From: Micropruina glycogenica | GTDB taxonomy: Bacteria > Actinomycetota > Actinomycetes > Propionibacteriales > Propionibacteriaceae | NCBI RefSeq assembly: GCF_039524395.1 | Contig: NZ_BAAAGO010000007.1 | DNA: 64,000 nucleotides | Strand: one strand, 5' to 3' | Shown: piece by piece, positions 7,484 to 16,334 of the stretch | Position numbering within the stretch: position 1 is the stretch's first letter | How the letters are laid out: every line of letters begins with the position of its first letter | Notes under the pieces: generated by a model | Told to the model about the DNA's origin: nothing | Databases searched by the model: none | What the model saw: only the letters and a program-made list of their open reading frames with translations | Made by a program: the position numbers and the translations under genes

Positions 7484-8018
7484 GAGCCTGCCGTTTGTGG
7501 GGTGGGATGTGGAGCAGCGGCTGGTCTGCCAGGGCGCTTGGGATGCCTGTGGTGGCCCCGGGGTGGTGCTTCCGTCGACCCGAATCGCTGGCGGACTGGC
7601 GTGGCCCGTGGTGCGTTGGGATGAGCCGGTGCTGCGTGATCGTCTGTTGCGGGGGGCTTCGGCGGTGGTGAACCGTGTCCGGGTTCGGGACTGGGTGGTT
7701 CAGGCGTCCGGGGAGAAGCTGCCGCTGGAACTTGTCGGGTTCGTGTTCACCGGTTCGCTGTCGGCGGTGCGGACGCCGATGTCAACGCTGGCGCCGTTGG
7801 GTCGCATGGTGTGGCTTTCCGCGCGGGTGGATGACTGGAGTCGATGGGCGTGCGAACTTCAGGGGGCATGGCTGGTCGAGTCGACGAACCATGAACTGGT
7901 CAGCCGAGGAAGCGATCCGTTGGAACTTCCCGCGGATGTTGGAGCAGTGGGGCGTCGGCTGCTCGGCGAGCAGTTGTTCGATCTGGCCGCTCGTGAGGAC
8001 TGTTTGCCGCTTGGCTAG
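7467..8018 (+). CDS. Unknown protein paired with the XRE regulator
   Basis: 183 aa from GTG 7467, chosen because AGAAGG (7451-7456) is correctly spaced; in-frame GTG codons at 7449 and 7458 are alternatives. It overlaps the XRE gene by 17 bp. No family is recognised and no membrane segment or signal is visible. It has several Trp-rich strands (LAWPVVRWDEPV, MVWLSARVDDWSRWACEL). An XRE gene overlapping an unknown gene recalls toxin-antitoxin or small defence loci, but nothing here proves that. Its end overlaps the convergent gene at 8015 by 4 bp. Confidence 0.65.
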   Translation: MATKRESLPFVGWDVEQRLVCQGAWDACGGPGVVLPSTRIAGGLAWPVVRWDEPVLRDRLLRGASAVVNRVRVRDWVVQASGEKLPLELVGFVFTGSLSAVRTPMSTLAPLGRMVWLSARVDDWSRWACELQGAWLVESTNHELVSRGSDPLELPADVGAVGRRLLGEQLFDLAAREDCLPLG

Positions 8019-9136
8019 CGCGTGGCCTTGATCCAGGCCTTGAGATTGCCGGGGACCGGCCAGTTCTTGACCAGTTTCGCTGAGATCTCCTGGTTGACCG
8101 ACAGTGCGTGCCTGCAGGCTTCGATCCAGCTGCGAGCGGACACCGTTGGGTCGTTCCCGATTACCTTCGCCGCGAGGGAGGCAAGACAGTGCAGCGAGTG
8201 CATGGCGGCTTCTGTTTCGGTTGCAATGTGGTCGAGTGTGGCTCCAGCGCAGAAGTCGCAATCGCAGGTCCACAGGCGAAGGTCGTCGCTGAAGTGTGGG
8301 ATGGCGAGACCGATCGTCGATAGGGATCTGTGGCTCATTGAGGCAGGCACGTAGGCAGCGGGTTCGCGTTTTGTGGGTCCGCCCCCTGTTGGGGGCCAGA
8401 TGTGCCGCCTGGAGGTGCTGGTGCCGATTGCGGCGTGGCTGGCACCGAAGGCGAGCGCTCCGATCGCCGTGATGTCGCAGCGGAGCTGGAGGACTGGGAC
8501 GTCAGCGTGAGCCAGGACGTGGAGCAGGCCCAGGACGGCCGCTTCGGTGGCGAACGGGTCGTTGCGGTCTTCCACCATGAGTGCGACTGGGTTGCCGAAG
8601 CGATTGATCTGGTCGACGAGTTCGTCCGCCCGGTTTGTGATCCAGTGCTTTGCGAGGGGGAGTGTGGTGATGGCTTTGCTCTGGTTTGCCCCTTCTTTGA
8701 GCACAGCGGTTAGGCGGGCGTGGTTGTTGGCCGCAATGTAGGACGAGTCGGTGAGTGGCTGTTGGATGCCGATGCGTCGTTGGTAAGCGGTCCAGTCGGG
8801 GTCGAGATGGCCACTGGCCCCATCGCGGCCTTTGCCTGCGTAGCGCTCGGCATCAAAGAGCACCGGCCCGGCTTGTAGCTGCTGGTGTCGGTTGATGAGG
8901 GCGACCATGTCGTGGGTCTTGGTGGTGGCGTAGATGGCGCCCAGTCCTGCGGCGGCGCACCGCTCCACGAGTCCTCCCGTGAGGCCTTCGCTGGCGCGTG
9001 CCTGCATCAGGAGCGGGGCATCTTGCTCCAGGAGTGCGGTTCGTCTCTTGGCGGGGACCCGCTGGAGGCTGGTGGTGTCTGCCGGTTCGGCCCTGTGCAG
9101 GTCGCTGTGGAGGTCGAGGCGCATGGTGGTGCTCAT
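8015..9136 (-). CDS. Unknown protein with TGT-like CxCxxC motif
   Basis: 373 aa. The ATG at 9136 forms an ATGA overlap with the stop of the XRE-ImmA/IrrE gene, so the two are translationally coupled; the frame remains open upstream but that part is not needed. The protein alternates strands and helices like a TIM barrel (GLGAIYATTK, GPVLFDAERY, NPVALMVEDR, VPVLQLRCD, HAAIGTSTS). It ends with CDCDFC (Cys291, 293, 296) and His313/316, which resembles the zinc site of tRNA-guanine transglycosylases. It could be a distant TGT/DpdA-like base-exchange enzyme. That is inference from motif and fold pattern, and a plain unknown is equally possible. Confidence 0.7.
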   Translation of the reverse strand: MSTTMRLDLHSDLHRAEPADTTSLQRVPAKRRTALLEQDAPLLMQARASEGLTGGLVERCAAAGLGAIYATTKTHDMVALINRHQQLQAGPVLFDAERYAGKGRDGASGHLDPDWTAYQRRIGIQQPLTDSSYIAANNHARLTAVLKEGANQSKAITTLPLAKHWITNRADELVDQINRFGNPVALMVEDRNDPFATEAAVLGLLHVLAHADVPVLQLRCDITAIGALAFGASHAAIGTSTSRRHIWPPTGGGPTKREPAAYVPASMSHRSLSTIGLAIPHFSDDLRLWTCDCDFCAGATLDHIATETEAAMHSLHCLASLAAKVIGNDPTVSARSWIEACRHALSVNQEISAKLVKNWPVPGNLKAWIKATR

Positions 9137-10215
9137 GCAGGGTCCTGTCGAAGTGTGAGAGTTTGCCGGGGCGTCGACCGGGACGCGAGGAACACATCCA
9201 TGAATTGTTGGGGGGTCATCCCCGCACGGTCTGCCATCGCAGGGACGGTGTCGCCGTTGGCTTCGCGTAGGGCGATCAGGCGTTGAGCGGTGGTCGGAAG
9301 CTCGCGGTCGGGCTGGCGAGGCTCTGCTTGACGCCATCCCGCCCTGCCGAGCCGGATCTGGAACTCGCGGTACTGCCGATCGGTAATCGTGCTCAGCTGG
9401 TGAGCCCGTCGGATCAAGGCTGCGACTGAGATTCCCCAGCGCTCTTTGATCGTGAGGAGACGCTCCAGGTCTGTCGTGCGGAGGCCCTCGAGCTCAGGGC
9501 GGATCTGGTCAGCCGGAGCCAACAGTTGGGCTGCGAACGCGTCAGCTTGGGGCTCTTGTCCTTCGCCTGGGGTCGTGTGGAGGAGTAGGTGGCCGAGTTC
9601 GTGGGCGAGAGTGAACCTGAGCCGGTCCGGCGCCAGACCGCGGCTGACGATGGTCATGGCGGCGGGGCCTTGGGCGAGCCGGGCTGAGAGGGCATCCTGT
9701 CCAGCGCTGAACAGGTCGCGGTCGACGACGATGACGCCGGCGCTTTCGATCAGGCCGGTGACGTGTCGGACGGGTCCATCAGCGATCCGCCACGTGGCAC
9801 GGATGGTGTCGGCGGCCCGAACTGGGTCAGCGCCAAGGGTGCCGCTGCTCGGGAGCTTGTGCTGAGGGGCGAGGTCGACGTCCTCAGTCAGGACGGCGAG
9901 AGCGTTCGCGGTGAGTTGGGCGATCGCCTCGATCTGGTGCACGACACGCAATGTCATCGTGCTGGCCCGACGCCTGTGGTGCACGTACAAGCTGGCGGCA
10001 GCGAGGCTGGGGGCCAGGCGGGTTAGGAAGTCGCCGGGCACATCAAGCGCCCGCGCAACGGCGTCTACAGCGCCGGGATTGAGCGGAGCGAGGCCGCGTT
10101 CAGCTTTCGACAACGTGGGCTGCGCCACGCCGGAACGTTCAGCGAGATCACGCTGGGACCAGCCACGGGCCTCCCGCGCGATCGTTAGCGCGGTCCTAGT
10201 GCCGTCGGTGTCCAT
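9133..10215 (-). CDS. XRE HTH plus ImmA/IrrE metalloprotease
   Basis: 360 aa. The N-terminal HTH spans about residues 8-62 (REARGWSQRDLAERSGVAQPTLSKAERG). The protease domain has HELGH (His205, Glu206, His209) followed by EPQADAFAAQLLAP, which supplies the third zinc ligand region. Such fusions often cleave or act as a repressor and respond to DNA damage or mobile-element signals (ImmA in ICEBs1, IrrE/PprI in Deinococcus). GAAGGGAG precedes the ATG at 10215. The gene is coupled to the CxCxxC protein downstream, which suggests the pair works together. Confidence 0.9.
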   Translation of the reverse strand: MDTDGTRTALTIAREARGWSQRDLAERSGVAQPTLSKAERGLAPLNPGAVDAVARALDVPGDFLTRLAPSLAAASLYVHHRRRASTMTLRVVHQIEAIAQLTANALAVLTEDVDLAPQHKLPSSGTLGADPVRAADTIRATWRIADGPVRHVTGLIESAGVIVVDRDLFSAGQDALSARLAQGPAAMTIVSRGLAPDRLRFTLAHELGHLLLHTTPGEGQEPQADAFAAQLLAPADQIRPELEGLRTTDLERLLTIKERWGISVAALIRRAHQLSTITDRQYREFQIRLGRAGWRQAEPRQPDRELPTTAQRLIALREANGDTVPAMADRAGMTPQQFMDVFLASRSTPRQTLTLRQDPA

Positions 10216-10250
10216 GCATGACTCCCTTCATCGTCAGCGACGCGGCAAGT

Positions 10251-10261
10251 GTATCAGATAC
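10251..10261 (-). promoter_or_regulatory. Possible operator of the XRE-ImmA/IrrE gene
   Basis: GTATCAGATAC is a perfect 11-bp palindrome 36 bp upstream of the ATG, within the only A/T-rich part of this leader. It could be the binding site of the encoded HTH. Confidence 0.35.
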
Positions 10262-10321
10262 TGCATCAAAAACCCGAGAGATGCCGGGCGCGAGGTGGCG
10301 CGACGACCAGGCGTCGCCAGC

Positions 10322-10518
10322 CAGTGAAGGCCGGAGACCCCCTGGTCGACATCGACATTGACCAGATCACCCGCGCCGGCTACTCAATCGTCACGCCTGT
10401 GGTGATCACCAACGCCAGCTCCGTCGGGCAGGTTCAGGCAGTCGACCAGAAGGCCGTCATGGCCGGCGACCCCGTGCTGATCGTCAAGCTCAACGCAGAG
10501 AGCGCCGCGGCGGTCTAG
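10322..10518 (+). pseudogene. Fragment of a PTS EIIA (glucose/beta-glucoside type) domain
   Basis: The frame from about 10322 encodes VKAGDPLVDIDIDQITRAGY, then VTPVVITN and AVMAGDPVLIVK. This is the C-terminal third of Crr/BglP-type EIIA domains. The phosphorylated His region and everything 5' of it are gone. Upstream sequence shows no match, so it is a 5'-truncated relic. Nothing else sits between 10222 and 10576 apart from the hairpin that follows. Confidence 0.8.
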
Positions 10519-10533
10519 CGGAACAGAACCAGG

Positions 10534-10555
10534 GGGCACCGGGTCGGCGGTGCCC
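10534..10555 (+). terminator. Hairpin after the EIIA fragment
   Basis: GGGCACCG (10534-10541) and CGGTGCCC (10548-10555) form an 8-bp GC stem with a 6-nt loop just after the fragment's stop. It was probably the original terminator of the lost PTS gene. Confidence 0.5.
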
Positions 10556-10576
10556 GCCCCTTCGCTGTTACTGCTG

Positions 10577-11461
10577 TCATTGCCCAAGAGTGCGCAGCGA
10601 CAGTTCTTTGTACCGTTCAACCGCCCGCAGATGGAGGGTGACAGCCGCTTTGACGTGCCATTGCAAGGCGTCTTCGTTGGGTGAGAGCAGCACCTGATAG
10701 CCGCCCGGAATCTCGACCACTTCGGATCTCTGGCTGGCGGCCAGCATCGCGTAGGAATGGCTGTGCTGCAGTCCGGACATCTGTCTCCAGGTGGCCACCA
10801 GCCAGGCCCGGATGCCTGCATGCATGGAGGCGAGCGATCGTAACCTTGGCAGCTCGGTGACGAGGTTGGCCAGACGGTTCATGTCTTTGGCGGCGGCGTT
10901 GAAGTGGCGAGCTTCGCGGTCGAGTGCCTGGTAGGTGGAGTTCAGCGCATCGAGCGTTCGTTGACTCTCCTCGGCGTTGCTGAAGCCGGTCGCCACAGCT
11001 GCTTCGGCCCACAGCTTCTGCTCACGGGCATCGGCGAGTTCGAGCTGCAACCCGCGCCGTCGCCGGTTGAAGCTGTCGTCGGGATCAAGCACCCACAGGG
11101 CGTGGAAGGCGGCTTCGAAAGCTGGCCTGATCAGGCTCCAGGTCGCGTGAGGGGTGACACCTGAGGTTGTGAGGGTCTGGGTCAGGAGCCAATGATGATC
11201 CCAGGAAGCGGCCAGTAGTCCCGCCGCATGCAGATAGGGCCGCAAACCGGCGACCTTGCCTTCATCGAAGCGTCGGGCCGACAAGATGCTGGTGTCGCGA
11301 CCGTACTCGGCGTCGCAGACCTCAAGTGCGACCCAGGAGCGGTCGATGTGCCGCCACAACTTGAGCAACTCGCTGCCGTCGAAGTCTTGCAGGTGCGTCC
11401 GGTCGGCCATGACAACAGTCTGATGGTAGCGACCGACAGTCTTCGCCCGCGGGGAAGTCAC
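10577..11461 (-). CDS. Unknown helical protein downstream of tniQ
   Basis: 294 aa if it starts at GTG 11461; ATG 11410 is an alternative, and neither has a clean Shine-Dalgarno. The frame begins 28 bp after the tniQ stop on the same strand, so it may be a fifth gene of the tns operon. It is mostly helical, with no signal or membrane segment; the middle is rich in Arg/Glu (RRRRGLQLELADAREQKLWAEA) and the central part in Trp and His. No family is recognised. It could be transposon accessory or ordinary cargo. Confidence 0.6.
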   Translation of the reverse strand: MTSPRAKTVGRYHQTVVMADRTHLQDFDGSELLKLWRHIDRSWVALEVCDAEYGRDTSILSARRFDEGKVAGLRPYLHAAGLLAASWDHHWLLTQTLTTSGVTPHATWSLIRPAFEAAFHALWVLDPDDSFNRRRRGLQLELADAREQKLWAEAAVATGFSNAEESQRTLDALNSTYQALDREARHFNAAAKDMNRLANLVTELPRLRSLASMHAGIRAWLVATWRQMSGLQHSHSYAMLAASQRSEVVEIPGGYQVLLSPNEDALQWHVKAAVTLHLRAVERYKELSLRTLGQ

Positions 11462-11489
11462 TCTCCACGGTCACAGGGTCGAGGACTCG

Positions 11490-13262
11490 CTAACGGCTCT
11501 GCTCGGGGGTCCAGATCAGGGGCCCTTCAGCCATGTGGATTGCCAGGAGGTATTGATGCGCGCTGTGGAACAGGTCGGCGTGCCGCAGCGGGTTTAGCCG
11601 GCGGTAGTCGGCGTAGCTGGGTGTGTCCGGGTCGAGCCGGAGTGCTTCGGGGCCGTAGGCGATGTCGCCGGCGGTGAATCGCTCCCAGAACTGTCGGGTC
11701 AGTGTGCGTAGGCCGGTGTCGGTGGGGTGTTGCCGGCGGCCGACTTGGACGGCTTCGGTGAGGAGGTTGATATTGCGGCCGGTCATTCGGCGTTGTTGGT
11801 AGTCGATGGGCGGAGGGTGGTGTTGAAGCCGGGTGATCAGGCTGTCGAGGGCGGTGTGGATGGCGGGCCAGGTGCCGCGAGCTTGCGCATATCGCAGGTA
11901 GGTGCCGATGCGGTTGGGGTGGGTCGCGGGGAGCCGGAGGTGTTGGCAGATCTTCATCCATTGTTCGTGGTTACCGATCTTGACCAGCGCCATGGCGAGC
12001 AGGCTGTCCCGCAGGGCGTGGTTGGTGCAGCCGAGGAGGGGTTCGGGGACGCAGAGCGGCCAGATCGTCTGTGGGATCCAGGCCGGGGTCGGTTCGGGCA
12101 GTCGGGGGTTGTGCTCGGGCAGTCGGAGTTGCCGGATCTGTTGGGGATCGTGGAGGTGGGTGGCGGGGTAGCGGGGGGCGTGGTGCACGGTGCGGAACAT
12201 CATCTGGTCGGCGGTTGGGAGGTGGTCGCGGATTCCGGCGAGTTGGATGGCGGCCAGGAGCGGGCTGTAGCGGTGGTTCGTTAGGCGACTGGTAGGGCGG
12301 ACAGGGGCGTGCGGGCCGTCGTAGGTCAACATGGTGGCCCGGTCGGCTGCGCTGGAGAGGTCGGCTGCGGATAGAACGTGCGCAGCGTCGGCGAGGGCGG
12401 GACCCATTTCGGCCGGGTCGTCGGCCAGGTCGAGAAGGTCGACGCCGGGGGTGCCTGCGTCGATCAGCTCAACCAGGGCCTGGAACGCGATCCTGTGGGT
12501 CACGTCAAGCCCGGCGACGGTCACCGGTGCCGTCGGTGGGTCGTTTGCCCAATCGTGTAGAAGTTGTTGCCCGGCGACCCCGGCCGGGGCTGCTGTTGTG
12601 GTGGGTGCTGTGGTGAGGTCGGCGTTGCACCATTCGTGGGACCGTTGATGTCCTGCTCGTGGGGTGGTCGGCCGGCGGGAGGGGCAGCGGTGCAACTCGA
12701 TGACGTGCCCGATCCAGGCGAACTGTCCGTGGGGTGGTTGGCCGCAGGCGGGGCATGCGTTGAGAAGGTAGATGTGGTGGGTCGGGCAGATCCAGGACAG
12801 GGGCGAGTGCCAGTGGTCTGGCCACCACGGGTCGGCCTCTGCAAGGCAGTAGGGGCAGTACCGGAATTGCGGCTGACTGGGCAGCGAGTGGCCGAACGTG
12901 GCTGAGTAGTTGGTGGTCGCGGCGGTCAGCGGCTGGACCTTGATGAAGGGTTTGGTCTGTTCCGCGGTCAGGCCGAGGCGAGCCACGAGGCCGGGCTGGT
13001 TACGCAGCCGGGTTGCGATGGTGCGGCTGCTGCTGATCCGGCGGCGGGTGCCCGCGCCGCGCAGCAGGTCACGGACCGGGACGTCGTAGCGGACCGCGAG
13101 CCGCCTCATCCACGACAGCACCGCTTCCCCAGGATGGGGTGGAAGGTGAATCGGTAGCGCGTCGAGATCGTAGCCAGCCGGGACTGCGCGCAGGTTCGGT
13201 CGGCGTCGGGATTGTTCGACGGTCAGGGGCAGGTCAGTTACGCGTGGCGCTGTGGGCGGCAT
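11490..13262 (-). CDS. tniQ: TniQ/TnsD-family target-selection protein
   Basis: 590 aa, close in size to TnsD (about 510) and longer than minimal TniQ. The N-terminal TniQ domain starts at LPIHLPPHPGEAVLSWMRRLA (about 37-57). A zinc-finger region follows with Cys136/139, Cys159/His162 and Cys170/173 (CPYCL, CPTH, CPACG). The long C-terminal part is TnsD-like and probably reads the target DNA. It overlaps tnsC by 29 bp. In Tn7-like elements this protein chooses the attachment site and recruits TnsC. With no cas genes nearby, direct DNA recognition is the likely mode. Confidence 0.88.
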   Translation of the reverse strand: MPPTAPRVTDLPLTVEQSRRRPNLRAVPAGYDLDALPIHLPPHPGEAVLSWMRRLAVRYDVPVRDLLRGAGTRRRISSSRTIATRLRNQPGLVARLGLTAEQTKPFIKVQPLTAATTNYSATFGHSLPSQPQFRYCPYCLAEADPWWPDHWHSPLSWICPTHHIYLLNACPACGQPPHGQFAWIGHVIELHRCPSRRPTTPRAGHQRSHEWCNADLTTAPTTTAAPAGVAGQQLLHDWANDPPTAPVTVAGLDVTHRIAFQALVELIDAGTPGVDLLDLADDPAEMGPALADAAHVLSAADLSSAADRATMLTYDGPHAPVRPTSRLTNHRYSPLLAAIQLAGIRDHLPTADQMMFRTVHHAPRYPATHLHDPQQIRQLRLPEHNPRLPEPTPAWIPQTIWPLCVPEPLLGCTNHALRDSLLAMALVKIGNHEQWMKICQHLRLPATHPNRIGTYLRYAQARGTWPAIHTALDSLITRLQHHPPPIDYQQRRMTGRNINLLTEAVQVGRRQHPTDTGLRTLTRQFWERFTAGDIAYGPEALRLDPDTPSYADYRRLNPLRHADLFHSAHQYLLAIHMAEGPLIWTPEQSR

Positions 13263-14295
13263 TGTCGACGGTTGATGCGGTGAGGAGATCGGCGGTCAGG
13301 GTTTCGGCGCCGGTGGTGATGGCGAGGTAGCAGGCTCGATCGATCAGGTTGGTCAGTGAGGCGATGTGGCCCTGGGTGCGGCGATGCAGCAGCTTCGCGT
13401 GTTGGGTGAGTATCCCCGGCTGGGCCTCGGCGAGCTTGATGTGGCCCTCCATTGCTCGTAGCAGATCGGTCCAGGCTTTGGCGCCGGGGGTGGTGCCGAT
13501 GTCGAAGGGGGCAACCTCGCAGCGGGTCGCCCGGCGAGAGGTTTGGGCATAGGCAGCATCGGGGCCGAGGACGCCCTCGTCGAAGAACTTCTTCTCCTTC
13601 AACCGGACACCGACATAGATGAACGTGACCGGCATTTCGTTGGCCAACCCTTTGAGGTGGTTCGACACCTCTTGCCCGTTACGGTGCCGGAAGTCGATGA
13701 AATGGAGATCGTCGATCACGATCAGCTGGGTTTCGCAGGAAGCGACACAATCGACGGCGAGCGCGCCGAGTCGGGCCGAGGAGGCACGGTCGGCGGCGGG
13801 ATGGCCGTAGAAGGCGAGGATCTTCTGGTTGAGCCCCTTCAAAGTCATCCCGGCCGAGAGCGGCACGAACGCGACCGGCAGCCGTTGATGGCCCGAAGTG
13901 GTGCGGGCAGGGTTGCGGCGCATGATGCGGCGGTGGAAGTCGCGGGCGTAGCGGGTCGCGATGGTGGTCTTGCCTAAGCCTGGGGCTGCGTCGACCACGA
14001 CCGAGCCGCGGAGCCGATCCGAGTCGCGCCGGTTGGAGGCCATCACCTGGTCGATCACGGCGAACGCGGCAGCGAGCTGATGGGTCTTCACCGTGGGCAG
14101 GTTCGCGTTCCAAACCATGCGTGCCTCGTTGTAGTCCTCCAGGCTCACCTCGTCGAGCCGTGCCATCTCAGCTCGGGTGAGCACGTCGAGGTCGCGGCGT
14201 GGGGCGGCGTTGACGAACGCGTCCCAGCCGCCCTTGTAGGCAAGCTGGAAACGGCCCGGACCGTTCGACTGGAGCCAGCGTGCCCACTTGTTCAT
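13234..14295 (-). CDS. tnsC: TnsC/TniB AAA+ regulator of transposition
   Basis: 353 aa. Walker A is AAPGLGKTT (about 103-111) and Walker B is LIVIDD (191-196), followed by LHFIDFRHRNGQEV and a sensor region near FIYVGVRLKEK. It couples target selection by TniQ to the TnsA/TnsB transposase. The ATG at 14295 overlaps the tnsB stop (ATGA), and its own end overlaps tniQ. Confidence 0.9.
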   Translation of the reverse strand: MNKWARWLQSNGPGRFQLAYKGGWDAFVNAAPRRDLDVLTRAEMARLDEVSLEDYNEARMVWNANLPTVKTHQLAAAFAVIDQVMASNRRDSDRLRGSVVVDAAPGLGKTTIATRYARDFHRRIMRRNPARTTSGHQRLPVAFVPLSAGMTLKGLNQKILAFYGHPAADRASSARLGALAVDCVASCETQLIVIDDLHFIDFRHRNGQEVSNHLKGLANEMPVTFIYVGVRLKEKKFFDEGVLGPDAAYAQTSRRATRCEVAPFDIGTTPGAKAWTDLLRAMEGHIKLAEAQPGILTQHAKLLHRRTQGHIASLTNLIDRACYLAITTGAETLTADLLTASTVDNAAHSATRN

Positions 14296-16334
14296 TCGTC
14301 GAACACCTCCAGCCCGTCAGCGTCGGGATGGGCGGCGTAGTAGGCGGCGAACACGTCATCGTCGTCGCTCTTCAGGCCCTGTTCACGGTCTTGGCGCCGT
14401 TGCAGCAAGTCGATCACGCCAGGCACCGACACCCGATCCCGCTCATCCACAACGGTGCCGGCTGCGTCGTCGGCGTCTCCGGCTGTGGCTTGTCGTTGGG
14501 TGGCGAGCCGGATCGCGACGTTGCGGTCGCGGCGGGAGGTGACCTCACCGGCGGCCCAATCGGCAAGCAGGTCGGCAACCGCCTGTTGGGGGTCGACGTG
14601 GCGGCCGGTTCGGGTCGCCACCGTTCGGGTGTATCGGGCCGCATCAGCGGAGAACGGGGCGTCGATGCCGTGGGAGTGTTCCCATTCCAGCCGGTGCCAC
14701 GCCCCGGTGCTGGGGTCGCGGAATCGGACGGTGCGGACATCGTCTCGGTCGACCATGATCGGCCACTTCCCCGGATGTGCCCCGCCGAATGGTGAGCGGG
14801 TGCCGCGGTAGTCGTTCACGCCGGGTCCGTCGTAGCGTCGTCCGTCGATCTCGACCCCGTAGTGCTGGATGGTGCGCCACTCCACCTCGAGGAAGTCGTA
14901 GATCAGGTCCTTGCGGGTTGGTAGCCGCAGCCGGCCCGCAGCGGCCACGCCGCGGGCGAACATCTCTGCCGGTGACAACGCCAGCCGCGGCTCCAACGGA
15001 TCAACCAGGCCATCGTGTGGGGTGTGGTGATAGACCCGGCCAACCCATTCGCGGATCAGCTGCTCCAACTCGCCGACGTAGTAGAACGCCTCCGATTCCA
15101 CATCGATGCCGCGTGACCACACATCGGGGCCTTTGTAGCCGCGAAGGCGTTCGAGCAACGATTGCCGCATCGTTCTAAAGAACCGCTCCAGGGCTGGCTT
15201 GTCGGTCGGCTTGTCCGGGATTGCCGGCTGGATCGAGATCCCCAACCGTTCACACACTGATCGGGTGTGTTCCGACAGATAGATCTTGCCATGGTCGACC
15301 ACGATCGTGTCGGGCAAGACTCCTCCCGGGTCCGCCAGCACGATCCCGTCCGGCAAGCCCGCGTAGGGGCCTTCGGGTGCGCCGTGCCGCCATCCCCACG
15401 TTTGTGGTGTCACGGTCTGGAACAACACGCTCGCCACGTCTGGGCTTTGCGCAGCGACCGGCCGGAGCCTGAGCCCGGTGATGCACCGGTCGAACAAATC
15501 CATCGCGACGGTCAGCTCGGTGTTCACCCACCGCAGGGTGACCGGCTCCATCGCGAACACATCCATCCGGTAGGAATCCATCAACACGTACTGCCCCGGC
15601 CGATCCGCACGCAGCCGCCCCAACACCCCAGCCGGCCGCTTCGCCACGGACCGACGCTGCTTCGCCGGCCCGAACGTGTACCGGCCCTTGTCGAGTTCGT
15701 CTAGCCGGCGGTAGGCCACCGCGGCGGATGGCACCTTGCCATCGGGGACGGCCGCTCGGAAGGTTTCGTTGACTCGTCGGATCACGGACTGTTTGGTTGG
15801 GTTGCTGGCTTTGGAGTGGGAGTCGAGCACTGCCAGGCATGCGCTGTCCCATCGCGGGTCGACTCCGCGTCGAACATCCCGAAGCATTCGTGTGTCGATG
15901 AGTCCTGCTGGGCCCAGCTCGGTGACGCGAGCAACTTGGCGTTCGAGCGTGCGGCGGCTCACCCCGGTCTCCGCAGCCAACTCGTCGTAGCGTTGCCCCA
16001 GGCTGCGGTCGTCGGCCTCTTCGGGTTCGAGGAGCCGCCGCAGGACGGCGAGTTTCGCTTCCAGGGCCCTGTGTTGCTTCGTGGACAGACCTGCCAGGAT
16101 CACTGCGGGGATGGTCCACAGATCGTCACGTTCGGCTGGATGCTGGCTGGCTGGTTCGGTTGAGTGGTCGACCTCATGGCGGAGGCCTTCCAGAAGGGAG
16201 CCGATGCTCACCGCGCGGATGCGCCCGCCGTCGACGAGGCGCACGAAGCCGTCGGCCAGCTCAGACACTTCCCAACCCTGACCGTCGTACCAGACCCGGT
16301 CACCGACCTTGAACTCAACGCTGCCGGCTGTCAT
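14292..16334 (-). CDS. tnsB: TnsB DDE transposase
   Basis: 680 aa from ATG 16334, chosen for the ATGA overlap with tnsA. An N-terminal SH3-like stretch (VGDRVWYDGQGWEVSEL) is followed by HTH segments (about 85-210). The rve-type core has Asp253 (LMDSYRMD), Asp347 (VVDHGK) and Glu383 (ALERFFRT), so the catalytic triad is complete. It binds the end repeats and makes the 3' strand cuts and joins. The family length is about 600-700. Confidence 0.93.
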   Translation of the reverse strand: MTAGSVEFKVGDRVWYDGQGWEVSELADGFVRLVDGGRIRAVSIGSLLEGLRHEVDHSTEPASQHPAERDDLWTIPAVILAGLSTKQHRALEAKLAVLRRLLEPEEADDRSLGQRYDELAAETGVSRRTLERQVARVTELGPAGLIDTRMLRDVRRGVDPRWDSACLAVLDSHSKASNPTKQSVIRRVNETFRAAVPDGKVPSAAVAYRRLDELDKGRYTFGPAKQRRSVAKRPAGVLGRLRADRPGQYVLMDSYRMDVFAMEPVTLRWVNTELTVAMDLFDRCITGLRLRPVAAQSPDVASVLFQTVTPQTWGWRHGAPEGPYAGLPDGIVLADPGGVLPDTIVVDHGKIYLSEHTRSVCERLGISIQPAIPDKPTDKPALERFFRTMRQSLLERLRGYKGPDVWSRGIDVESEAFYYVGELEQLIREWVGRVYHHTPHDGLVDPLEPRLALSPAEMFARGVAAAGRLRLPTRKDLIYDFLEVEWRTIQHYGVEIDGRRYDGPGVNDYRGTRSPFGGAHPGKWPIMVDRDDVRTVRFRDPSTGAWHRLEWEHSHGIDAPFSADAARYTRTVATRTGRHVDPQQAVADLLADWAAGEVTSRRDRNVAIRLATQRQATAGDADDAAGTVVDERDRVSVPGVIDLLQRRQDREQGLKSDDDDVFAAYYAAHPDADGLEVFDE

